From assembly GCA_903919075.1 (NCBI GenBank), contig CAIXGR010000018.1:19751-83750 (forward strand): a stretch of DNA of 64,000 bases, in the 5' to 3' direction. A program made the translations under genes and the position numbers. Origin of the DNA: an uncultured Bacteroidota bacterium (GTDB taxonomy: Bacteria; Bacteroidota; Bacteroidia; Chitinophagales; LD1). Positions 37,192-44,511 of this stretch are shown piece after piece (positions within the stretch are counted from its first letter, which is position 1; every line of letters begins with the position of its first letter). The notes under the pieces were generated by a model, which was given only the letters and a program-made list of their open reading frames with translations, had not been told where the DNA came from and searched no databases.

Positions 37192-37911
37192 ATGAAAAAT
37201 ACATTGCTTTTTTCTTGTACAGTTTTAATAGTTGCTATTACAGGATGTAATAAACACGACAATTCGGAGGCCAGAATTAAAAAAATGACTTCCAGCAGAG
37301 GGTTCTCAACCGAATACTTTTATAATACGGATGGCTCTATTTCTTATTTTGTAAATTCCGATGGGGCTAAAACCTCTTACAAATTTTCGGGCAATACTAT
37401 AGCCGAACAAATGAACGATTCGACAAGGGGTATGTTTGTTAAGTCTACAATTTATTTGGGAGGCAACGGATGGGTTGATAGCACTACAGCTCAAAATGAG
37501 GGTAACAACTATAAAACAACTTACGTACACGATGCGGCTGGTTTAATTGTTGAATCGCAAAATTTCGCTGTGGGCTCAATGACGGATGTATCTAAGTATG
37601 TAGTTAAAGATGGCAATCAAATTTCATTAACTGTATCTGATTCTACTAATCGCCCATTGGTTAATCGCTATTTTGACTACTATACTGATAAGCCCAATGT
37701 AATTTCATATAGCAACCACGGAATGAAATTTTTGGGAACTGACTCAAAAAATTTAGTTAAAAAGATTGTTCAGGTTCGTCCTACAGGCGATACTTCAATT
37801 GCTGTAACATTCAAGTATTACTTTGATGATAAAGGCAGGGTTATTGGAAAAACAGCATTTGACGAAGGCCGTCACATGCTTGTTGATTCTACAACATTTA
37901 CGTATAACTAA
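37192..37911 (+). CDS. lipoprotein with YD/RHS-like repeats
   Basis: 239 residues, lipobox ITGC (about residue 19). The mature part has repeating short strands of the type EYFYNTDGSISYFVNSDG, YVHDAAGLIVESQ and YYFDDKGRVIGKT, reminiscent of YD/RHS-like beta strands and of DUF4595-type Bacteroidota lipoproteins. It is likely outer-membrane or periplasmic. A TATTCTTG box lies at 37155-37162. Function unknown. Confidence 0.75.
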   Translation: MKNTLLFSCTVLIVAITGCNKHDNSEARIKKMTSSRGFSTEYFYNTDGSISYFVNSDGAKTSYKFSGNTIAEQMNDSTRGMFVKSTIYLGGNGWVDSTTAQNEGNNYKTTYVHDAAGLIVESQNFAVGSMTDVSKYVVKDGNQISLTVSDSTNRPLVNRYFDYYTDKPNVISYSNHGMKFLGTDSKNLVKKIVQVRPTGDTSIAVTFKYYFDDKGRVIGKTAFDEGRHMLVDSTTFTYN

Positions 37912-37931
37912 TCTTTGCCGTTTTGGGCAAT

Positions 37932-37967
37932 AAAAAAGGGTTCCAAGTATTCTTGGGACCCTTTTTT
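37932..37967 (+). terminator. strong terminator after the YD-like lipoprotein gene
   Basis: 16-bp stem (one G-U) AAAAAAGGGTTCCAAG/CTTGGGACCCTTTTTT with a TATT loop. It is A/T-symmetrical and so also bidirectional. Confidence 0.9.
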
Positions 37968-38023
37968 ATTTGTATCGGTTTCTTTCAATTTATGGATTAG
38001 AAAATGTTTTGCATCTTATTAAT

Positions 38024-38489
38024 ATGCTAGCCATTTTCCGAAAATATTGCCGACCCGGTTCAATCAGCTTGGTTTTTCTGCAGGTGCTTTGTTGTGTTTA
38101 CCTGAACAGGTATTTGCACCCAAAAAAAGAATATGCAATTCAATTCAACGTGCCCCGAAAAAACAATCTTCTTGGAAATTCTCCCCCCCCCGGTACGGAA
38201 CTATAAGCGAGTTGAATTAACCGGCGAAAGAGAAGTTGATAGCAGTAGCCTCGACTCAGTAAGGGCTTCAGTACGAAACATAGTAAGGCAGAATGACACA
38301 CATGCTGGGATTTACATTCATTTTGGTAGCAATACCAAATATCAAGAGCTAATCAATGTACTTGATATTTGCGATATTGACGGGGCTAAAATATATGAAT
38401 GGGTGGATAATAGTTTTTGGATTGCGCCAATAGAGAACAGCCCTAAAAAGGGGAATAAACTTATTCAAATGGAACCACTCAAAATGTAA
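38024..38489 (+). pseudogene. ExbD-like small membrane protein split at a C9 tract
   Basis: Frame 1 from ATG 38024 gives LAIFRKYCRPGSISLVFLQV, a membrane segment, then QFNVPRKNNLLGNSPPP. At the run of nine C (38183-38191) the frame is lost and stops at 38206. Removing one C joins it to VRNYKRVELTGEREVDSSSL ... HFGSNTKYQELINVLDICD ... NSFWIAP, about 154 residues in all. The ending looks like the C-terminal part of small ExbD-like proteins of Bacteroidota (family call tentative). The C9 tract may be a phase-variation switch, an inactivating mutation, or a sequencing error. Confidence 0.6.
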
Positions 38490-38495
38490 TCATAT

Positions 38496-39341
38496 CTATT
38501 TAAACCTATCTATATTTTCAAATTTCTGCTTCAAGAAGTCCAGAATAATCGTATTTACCAAAGCAGGATTTTCTTTTTGCGGGTAGTGTTTGGTTCCCGG
38601 AATAATGGACATATAGCCTTGCTTTACGTTTTCAAACATTTCATTGGTATGGCTTAGTTTAATAATGTCGTGGTCACCAGCTATAAATAGTGAGGGGCAT
38701 TTAATCTCGGCCAAGTTTTCCAAGGACAGTTTAGGTTCAGTAAGTAACATAGTTTGCATGCGTTGGGTAAATTGCCCAATAAGATTGTAGTTTTTGTAAT
38801 CTTTAAAATGCGTTTTTACGTAATCGGTCATTTTATCAATATCCCAGGCTTTTACTTTGTTCAAAATTTCGGCATAAACTGCGGTAGTATCTACTTTATA
38901 ATTAGCGCCTATGGCTATCAATTTTTTCACTTTTTTAGGATGGTTAATAGAAAGGAATAACCCTATTATGCCACCATCACCAAATCCTACAATGTAAGCG
39001 CTATCAATTTTTAATTGACTCATTAATTGAACCACATCTTCGCTTAACAAGGCATAATCCATTTTACGGTCGGTAAATGTAGATTGGCCATGGCCGCGGC
39101 TATCTAAGGTTATAACTTTGTAATATTTTGAGAATGGCGCCACTTGTTTATCCCAATCAGACATGCTTTCCATTGAGCCGTGAAGCAGTATTAAGGGCTC
39201 GCCTTTGCCATAAACTTTATAATGCAGGGTTACATCGCCTATTTTGGCAAATTGGCTTTTTGCGGTATCGGCCTGTTGCGAGAAAACTGATGTTATTGCA
39301 AATAGCAGCAATATTGATAATGTGGTAAGCTTTATTTTCAT
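38496..39341 (-). CDS. secreted alpha/beta hydrolase with altered nucleophile
   Basis: 281 residues from MKIKLTTLSILLLFAITSVF (signal peptide to about 21). The alpha/beta fold shows oxyanion motif LLHGSMESMSDW, DSRGHGQST, acid residue in AGDHD (222-226) and His252 in GTKHYP. The nucleophile elbow reads VGFGDGG, where relatives have G-x-S-x-G: position 121 is Gly (codon GGT at 38979-38981, one change from AGT Ser). The protein is therefore probably inactive as a Ser hydrolase, or Asp122 has another role. It converges with the C9 gene. Confidence 0.85.
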   Translation of the reverse strand: MKIKLTTLSILLLFAITSVFSQQADTAKSQFAKIGDVTLHYKVYGKGEPLILLHGSMESMSDWDKQVAPFSKYYKVITLDSRGHGQSTFTDRKMDYALLSEDVVQLMSQLKIDSAYIVGFGDGGIIGLFLSINHPKKVKKLIAIGANYKVDTTAVYAEILNKVKAWDIDKMTDYVKTHFKDYKNYNLIGQFTQRMQTMLLTEPKLSLENLAEIKCPSLFIAGDHDIIKLSHTNEMFENVKQGYMSIIPGTKHYPQKENPALVNTIILDFLKQKFENIDRFK

Positions 39342-39351
39342 AAAAATGATT

Positions 39352-39363
39352 TTGGCGCGCCAA
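39352..39363. promoter_or_regulatory. 12-bp GC palindrome upstream of the hydrolase gene
   Basis: TTGGCGCGCCAA is perfectly self-complementary, 11 bp from the hydrolase ATG and just downstream of a TAGTATTG box. It is unusual in this AT-rich setting and could be an operator. Confidence 0.3.
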
Positions 39364-39396
39364 GTTAACAATACTAACGGAATATGTTGTATTGCA

Positions 39397-40041
39397 CTAA
39401 TCGCAGTCGGTAGGATCGGAAACGAAGCCGCCTGAAACTAAGTCCCAGACTAAGGGATAGCAACCATTTTTATATTGCTCAAGGTCGGTTTTTTTTACCC
39501 AGCAGGCCTTTTCAATATCTTCTTCAAGTTGAGGGGTAAGATTTTGCTGGCCGTTTTTAGCTTTCATATGGAACCAGTTGGTTTCTTTCAGGCAATCTTT
39601 ACCTTTTAATTTATAGGTATGGTAAGTAATTACAGGTTTTTCAGTAACGCTTAAAATTTTAACCCCGGTTTCCTCTTCCACTTCGCGCATAGCACCATTT
39701 ATTATTTCTTCATTAAGTTCAATTTTCCCTTTAGGCAAATCCCATTTGCCGCGCCGGAATATTAAAAGAAGTTCATCTTGTTCGTTAGTTACAATTCCAC
39801 CACCGGCAATAACAATGTCGAGCTTGTCAAGCAGGCTGCATATGGCTTCGCCCGGTTGTTCGCAAACAATCAGGGTGTTTAGTTTGTCTTTCTCATTAAA
39901 TAAAGGAGACGGGTTATTTAAAAACTCTGCAATCTCATTTTCTTCTACCAAAATCCTGGCAAAATTTTTGTTCATTTGTGTGCGGTCGCAGCTAATCAGT
40001 AAATAAGAATCGTTATGGTAAATTTTATAATTGCAATGCAT
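39397..40041 (-). CDS. NUDIX hydrolase
   Basis: 214 residues. The complete Nudix box G-x5-E-x7-REVEEETGV runs at about 105-127 (GKIELNEEIINGAMREVEEE). The box follows FRRGKWDLPKG, a common form in enzymes cleaving nucleoside diphosphate derivatives. The first 75 residues, with ISCDRTQMNKNFARILV, are an extension outside the catalytic fold. Substrate unknown. It is divergent from pyrE, and the two ATGs are separated by only 2 bp, so promoters must lie inside the opposing gene or the mRNAs are leaderless. Confidence 0.92.
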   Translation of the reverse strand: MHCNYKIYHNDSYLLISCDRTQMNKNFARILVEENEIAEFLNNPSPLFNEKDKLNTLIVCEQPGEAICSLLDKLDIVIAGGGIVTNEQDELLLIFRRGKWDLPKGKIELNEEIINGAMREVEEETGVKILSVTEKPVITYHTYKLKGKDCLKETNWFHMKAKNGQQNLTPQLEEDIEKACWVKKTDLEQYKNGCYPLVWDLVSGGFVSDPTDCD

Positions 40042-40043
40042 AT

Positions 40044-40685
40044 ATGATCTATAACAACGTAATTGCCCGTGAAGTTGCAGAGTATTTACTGGAAATAAAA
40101 GCGGTTGTGTTAAATTCTGCCGAACCCTTTACCTGGGCCAGTGGGTTGAAGAGCCCTATTTACTGCGATAATCGCAAAACACTTTCGTACCCTAAAGTGC
40201 GAAATTTAATTAAAACAGCCTTTGTTGACATTATTACTGAAGAGTTTAAAGAGTGTGATGTGATAGCCGGTGTTGCTACCGCCGGTATACCCCATGGCGT
40301 ATTAGTAGCCGATGTATTAAACAAGCCATTCGTATATGTGCGCGATAAAGCCAAAGGGCATGGCTTAGAAAACCAAATTGAAGGCAGAATAGATGCAGGT
40401 CAAAATGTAATTGTTATTGAAGATTTAATTTCAACCGGTGGCAGCTCGTTAAGAACTGTTGAAGCGCTGCGAAATGCCGGTGCTAATGTATTAGGATTGG
40501 GGGCTATATTTACTTACGCATTCCCATCGTCTGAAGATGCATTTAAAGCTGCAAGCTGCACGTTTTTTACGCTTTCAGATTACCCGACATTGCTTGAAAC
40601 CGCTATTAAAAATGATTACGTGAAGAAGCATGAAAAGGAGACATTGCTAAAATGGTATCGGCAGCCAGACGCATGGCCGGGTTGA
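40044..40685 (+). CDS. pyrE: orotate phosphoribosyltransferase
   Basis: 213 residues. Converts orotate and PRPP to orotidine 5'-phosphate in pyrimidine synthesis. The PRPP-binding motif is VIVIEDLISTGGSSL (122-136); GLKSPIYCDNR near 35-44 and AGVATAGIPHGVLVAD (75-90) are substrate-binding parts. Start MIYNNVIAREVAEYLLEIKA. TATAATTG at 40026-40033, a near-match to the -7 box, lies inside the divergent NUDIX gene. Confidence 0.97.
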   Translation: MIYNNVIAREVAEYLLEIKAVVLNSAEPFTWASGLKSPIYCDNRKTLSYPKVRNLIKTAFVDIITEEFKECDVIAGVATAGIPHGVLVADVLNKPFVYVRDKAKGHGLENQIEGRIDAGQNVIVIEDLISTGGSSLRTVEALRNAGANVLGLGAIFTYAFPSSEDAFKAASCTFFTLSDYPTLLETAIKNDYVKKHEKETLLKWYRQPDAWPG

Positions 40686-40736
40686 ATAGTTTAAACCTTT
40701 TCTGTTATTTTGTATCACATGTATAAAGCATTAATC

Positions 40737-42335
40737 ATGAAAAAGATTTTCAGTTGCTTTATCATACTACTCAGTTTAATTGAATCTTCTTCAATTAACG
40801 CACAATCCGCTAATATCAATATTTCGAATGGCACTACTTACGATGGCGAGCCATACATAGCCGTTAATCCTACTAACAATCAAAATATGGTGGTGGCATG
40901 GATGGGCTTGGCTTTAGGAGGTATACCAAGGGTAGCCATTAAAACTAAAACAACATTTGATGGAGGCGCTACGTGGAATAATCTTGTTGTTCATCCGCAT
41001 GGTGGTGCAACCCTGCACTCGGCTGATGTTTCAATGACCTTTAGAAATGATGGTACGCTATTTATATCGTATATAGATTACAGTGAGATTACTGATAGTG
41101 GTGGTATATATATACAACAGTCTACCGATGGAGGTGTTACCTGGACCAGTCCGGTGCAAGTATGGAGAGTAACCGAAGATTTGCAGAAAGAACCTATTGA
41201 CCGCCCTTGGCTGGTGATTGATAATTCGGCAACAGCTAATGCAGGTACATTATACATTACAACTAAACCGGCACCGGGTATTCCACCACCCAACCGTCCT
41301 TACCTTAAAGTTTCAGCGGACAGTGGGCAAACGTGGAGCGCTTTTAGATATGTTGATAGCACCGGTTATTTAGTAGGCAATTTTATTGCAGCACCTATGG
41401 GCGCACCGGCGGTTACTTCCGATGGGGCTCTATGTATTGCTTACCCATGTTATGTAACTTCTCAATCAATATACCCGCAAATTAATCTTGCTAAAAGTTA
41501 TAACCGGGCGCTGGGTTTTAATTACACCAATATATATACCGGTTTGCTTGGCACGGTTGATACTAATTATAAAGGTGGATATCGTTTAGCCGCCGATCCT
41601 GTAAATGCTAACCGGTTGTGTTTTGCTACTGTAGCCAACTTACATGGCGACCCTGATATTTTTGCAATTACAAGTAGCAACGGTGGCACTACATGGGCGG
41701 CGCCGGTTAGGGTAAACGACGATAGTTTGCACAATGGGGTTGGGCAAGATATGGTTTGGGCACAATATTCAGCCAATGGCGACTTGCTGGTAACCTGGCG
41801 CGACCGGCGTAATGCTGCCGATACTGGCTTCTATCAGGCATCCGATTTTTATGCTGCTGTATCGCATAACAATGGCGCAACTTTCGGAGAGAATGTAAGG
41901 CTAAGCAATGTTACCGCAGCTTTCGATTCAGTGCTTATGCAATCAGGAAATGACTTTATGAGTTGCTATTTGGTTGATGATACTATTAATGCCGTGTGGG
42001 GCGATGTGCGGAGCGGCAAGCTGAATATTTATTTTGTAAAAGCATCTGATTCTACCGGAATTAATACCGGTGTTGTTACAATAGCTGAAGAAGATGCTTA
42101 CGATGCGGTAGTTTATCCGGTACCGGCTAAAGATTATTTCACTGTAGCCTTACCCGGGGTGGTTGAGAAATTTGATATAGAATTGTTGAATACTGAAGGG
42201 AAAATATTAATGAAAAAAGAACACTTGTCTTCTGGTGATAAGGTTAACTGCGCTCAACTACCATCCGGAAATTATTTTTTGAAAATTTATACACGCAATA
42301 GTGTAAATTTGAAACAAGTGGTAATTTTAAAGTAA
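40737..42335 (+). CDS. T9SS-exported sialidase-like (BNR/Asp-box) protein
   Basis: 532 residues from MKKIFSCFIILLSLIESSSI (signal peptide); nine earlier in-frame codons including two ATGs are rejected. Asp-box repeats appear as STDGGVTWTS, SADSGQTWSA, SNGGTTWAAP and NNGATFGENV, marking a six-bladed beta propeller as in exo-sialidases. The catalytic Arg triad and Tyr/Glu pair of true sialidases cannot be confirmed by eye, so it may be only a propeller. The C-terminal T9SS domain contains VYPVPAKDYFTVAL and LPSGNYFLKIYT. Probably surface-exposed. Confidence 0.85.
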   Translation: MKKIFSCFIILLSLIESSSINAQSANINISNGTTYDGEPYIAVNPTNNQNMVVAWMGLALGGIPRVAIKTKTTFDGGATWNNLVVHPHGGATLHSADVSMTFRNDGTLFISYIDYSEITDSGGIYIQQSTDGGVTWTSPVQVWRVTEDLQKEPIDRPWLVIDNSATANAGTLYITTKPAPGIPPPNRPYLKVSADSGQTWSAFRYVDSTGYLVGNFIAAPMGAPAVTSDGALCIAYPCYVTSQSIYPQINLAKSYNRALGFNYTNIYTGLLGTVDTNYKGGYRLAADPVNANRLCFATVANLHGDPDIFAITSSNGGTTWAAPVRVNDDSLHNGVGQDMVWAQYSANGDLLVTWRDRRNAADTGFYQASDFYAAVSHNNGATFGENVRLSNVTAAFDSVLMQSGNDFMSCYLVDDTINAVWGDVRSGKLNIYFVKASDSTGINTGVVTIAEEDAYDAVVYPVPAKDYFTVALPGVVEKFDIELLNTEGKILMKKEHLSSGDKVNCAQLPSGNYFLKIYTRNSVNLKQVVILK

Positions 42336-42355
42336 TAACTCGCAAATTCAATCAT

Positions 42356-43384
42356 ATGCTTACACGTAAAGACTATTTGAAAGTAAATCTTGCAGTTGCT
42401 GTTGGTGCCGGTTTATCGTTACCGGCTTTGCAGTCTTGTAATTCGAAACCGAAAGAGCAGGTTCCATCGGCATGGCAATACAAAAAAGGTGAAGTGAAAA
42501 CCGGTGGTGTAAAAATGATTGAAATTGATGGAGGCCATAAAGTATGGACCAAAAAAGTGGGAGAGGGGCGCATAAAAATGCTAACCCTACATGGCGGTCC
42601 GGGTTGTACCCATGAATACTTTGAATGCTTCGAAGATTTTTTGCCGCAGGAAGGAGTGGAGTTTTTCTATTACGACCAGCTTGGCTCCCATTATTCGGAC
42701 CAACCGAACGATAAAAACTTATGGCGTATTGAAAGATTTACCGATGAGGTGGAGCAAGTACGCAAAGGGTTGGGCCTTGAAAACTTTTACCTATATGGCC
42801 AAAGTTGGGGTGGCATGGTGGGTATTGAATATGCTTTAAAATATGGCCAGCATCTCAAAGCTTTAGTTATTTCTAACATGACGGCCAGTATTCCCTCATA
42901 CCTTAAATATGTAAACGAATTAAGGGCGCAATTTCCAGAGGCTACTCAAAAAATGTTGGCTGAGTATGAAGCCAAAGAACAATGGGATGCACCGGAATAC
43001 CAAAATCTGGTTACTAGCGAACTTTACAATAAACACATTTGCCGCATTGTGCCCTGGCCCGAGCCGGTAGCACGTATGTTCCGCCATTTAGCAACACCGG
43101 TGTATAATGCTATGCAGGGTAATAACGAGTTTGTGGTTACCGGTACCTTTAAAGACTGGGACCGTTGGGCTGACTTGCATAAAATAAACGTACCCACACA
43201 ACTTATAGTTGGTAGATATGACAGCATGAGAGTTGCCGACATTGAGAAAATGCACCAGTTGATTCCAAATTCAAAATTTGGGATTTGTGAGAACGGTAGC
43301 CACTTATCCATGTGGGATGACCAGGAGGCTTATTTTAATATTTTAATTCCGTTTTTGAAAAGTATTGATGCCGGAAAAGCTTAG
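42356..43384 (+). CDS. proline iminopeptidase-type alpha/beta hydrolase lipoprotein
   Basis: 342 residues, lipobox LQSC (Cys28). The S33 peptidase signature is complete: HGGPGCTHEYF oxyanion loop, FFYYDQLGSHYSDQPN, nucleophile elbow YGQSWGGMVGIEYA, acid in GRYDSM, and His in ENGSHLSMWDD. Removes N-terminal Pro or similar residues from peptides; the lipid anchor places it at the cell envelope, where it could process imported peptides. It lies 20 bp after the sialidase-like gene and may be co-transcribed. It converges with phhA. Confidence 0.9.
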   Translation: MLTRKDYLKVNLAVAVGAGLSLPALQSCNSKPKEQVPSAWQYKKGEVKTGGVKMIEIDGGHKVWTKKVGEGRIKMLTLHGGPGCTHEYFECFEDFLPQEGVEFFYYDQLGSHYSDQPNDKNLWRIERFTDEVEQVRKGLGLENFYLYGQSWGGMVGIEYALKYGQHLKALVISNMTASIPSYLKYVNELRAQFPEATQKMLAEYEAKEQWDAPEYQNLVTSELYNKHICRIVPWPEPVARMFRHLATPVYNAMQGNNEFVVTGTFKDWDRWADLHKINVPTQLIVGRYDSMRVADIEKMHQLIPNSKFGICENGSHLSMWDDQEAYFNILIPFLKSIDAGKA

Positions 43385-43391
43385 GTTGGCA

Positions 43392-44126
43392 TTATGCCAC
43401 CGTCTGCAATTTGCTTTCTAAACAACTTCTTACTTTAGGCAATGATTTGTATAACTGCTCGAACGAATCCACCACAAAGTATTTATCCTGCATAATATCA
43501 GTCCGGTAGGGGGTATTCATAATTTGCTCAACGTTAAAATCGTATTTCTTAATTTTTGGGTCAACCGAATGATGGGTTTCGCCTTTTGAGGATATAATAC
43601 CTGCACCATATATTTTCAATTGGCCCTTTTCATGTATCAATCCAAATTCAATAGTAAACCAGTATAGGCGGCTCAGTAATTCAATAGCGTTAGGGTTATC
43701 AATAAAATCAAGCGCAATTTTGCTCATGCCTAAAAAGAAATCGCCATAAGCTTTATCGGTAAGTAAAGGTATGTGCGCAAATACATCATGAAACATATCG
43801 GGCTCCTCCAAATAATCTAATTGGGCCATGGTGCGCAACCAGCAAGTAGCTGTAAATTTTTTCTTGGAAAGAAACTCGAAAAATTCCTTTTGTGGGCAGA
43901 GATTGGGTACCACCTCAATCCCCCAACCTGTCAAAGGCGCCAGTATAGAATCAGTCTTTTTAAAGTCAGGTATTTCATTGGCTTTAAAGTTTACCTTATT
44001 CACGGCCTTTAAATATGCTTCTGATGCCAAGGGCTCCAATATTTCCATTTGCCGGTTATATAGCAGTTTCCAAACGGCAAAATCTTCTTCGGTATAGTTA
44101 GCGTAAATCTGTTTAGTTGGTCTCAT
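43392..44126 (-). CDS. phhA: phenylalanine 4-monooxygenase (phenylalanine hydroxylase)
   Basis: 244-residue catalytic-domain-only aromatic amino acid hydroxylase converting Phe to Tyr with O2, a pterin cofactor and iron. The iron ligands are His113 and His118 (EPDMFHDVFAHIPLL) and Glu160 (LYWFTIEFGL). GWGIEVVPNLCPQKEFFEFL forms part of the pterin pocket. It has no N-terminal regulatory domain, as is usual in bacteria. The gene is preceded by a promoter, a Tyr-rich 25-codon leader ORF and a terminator hairpin ending about 24 nt before its ATG, a layout indicating transcription attenuation by tyrosine supply. Confidence 0.95.
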   Translation of the reverse strand: MRPTKQIYANYTEEDFAVWKLLYNRQMEILEPLASEAYLKAVNKVNFKANEIPDFKKTDSILAPLTGWGIEVVPNLCPQKEFFEFLSKKKFTATCWLRTMAQLDYLEEPDMFHDVFAHIPLLTDKAYGDFFLGMSKIALDFIDNPNAIELLSRLYWFTIEFGLIHEKGQLKIYGAGIISSKGETHHSVDPKIKKYDFNVEQIMNTPYRTDIMQDKYFVVDSFEQLYKSLPKVRSCLESKLQTVA

Positions 44127-44141
44127 AGGTTATAGGTTTTT

Positions 44142-44180
44142 AATAAAAAAAGAAAGCCCGGACTTTTTTGGAACGGGCTT
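44142..44180 (-). terminator. leader terminator (attenuator) of phhA
   Basis: Minus strand: AAGCCCG (44180-44174) pairs with CGGGCTT (44160-44154) across a 13-nt loop, followed by TCTTTTTTTATT. It lies between the leader ORF and the phhA ATG, where no upstream gene exists for it to terminate. CCGTTCC (44176-44170), within the 5' arm and loop, can alternatively pair with GGAATGG (44235-44229) of the leader ORF. Confidence 0.8.
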
Positions 44181-44208
44181 GGTATAGTTTAGGTTTATTT
44201 TGTATTTA

Positions 44209-44286
44209 TCAAAACCATCTACACGCCACCATTCCGTTTGTGGTAGGGCAGTAGTAATAATTATAATATTTGGCTATAAAATTCAT
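44209..44286 (-). CDS. tyrosine-rich leader peptide of phhA
   Basis: 25-codon ORF (ATG to TGA). Five of codons 7-12 are Tyr (peptide YYNYYYC), and Phe is at positions 3 and 25. A consensus promoter ends 4 nt before its ATG, so it is the first thing the leader transcript encodes. After the stop come about 30 nt and then a terminator, then phhA. A ribosome stalled on Tyr11-12 would leave GGAATGG (codons 18-20) free to pair with CCGTTCC and block the terminator. One that reaches the stop codon would mask it. This matches classical attenuation; the pairing was found by eye and not calculated. Confidence 0.8.
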   Translation of the reverse strand: MNFIAKYYNYYYCPTTNGMVACRWF

Positions 44287-44290
44287 ATAA

Positions 44291-44322
44291 CTAAGGTACA
44301 GAAATATTTTGGTGAATTCAAG
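44291..44322 (-). promoter_or_regulatory. promoter of the phhA leader transcript
   Basis: Minus strand: CTTG (44319-44322), 20-nt spacer, TACCTTAG (44291-44298). The box ends 4 nt before the leader-peptide ATG, so transcription should start at or next to that ATG. Confidence 0.7.
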
Positions 44323-44428
44323 TTTCAAACTGCACCATCATTTGTTACTAATGCAGTTTATTGTACAAAAATTCGATTGTAATAATGCGCCATTGTGTTG
44401 CTAACAATAAGTTAATACGGTATATACG

Positions 44429-44460
44429 TTTGCCCATTGGCAATAAAATACCTAATCTTG
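44429..44460 (+). promoter_or_regulatory. promoter of the M42 peptidase gene
   Basis: TTTG (44429-44432), 20-nt spacer, TAATCTTG (44453-44460). A second possible -7 box, TACGTTTG, overlaps the -33 element at 44425-44432. Confidence 0.65.
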
Positions 44461-44511
44461 CCGCTCGTTCATTATAAAAGAAGTATTTAATCCCACTAAT
44501 CCCACAATAAA

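Noticed and set aside
37970..38023. TTG start at 37970 for the C9 gene
   Set aside because: It lies inside the preceding terminator; the in-frame ATG at 38024 gives a sensible membrane segment.
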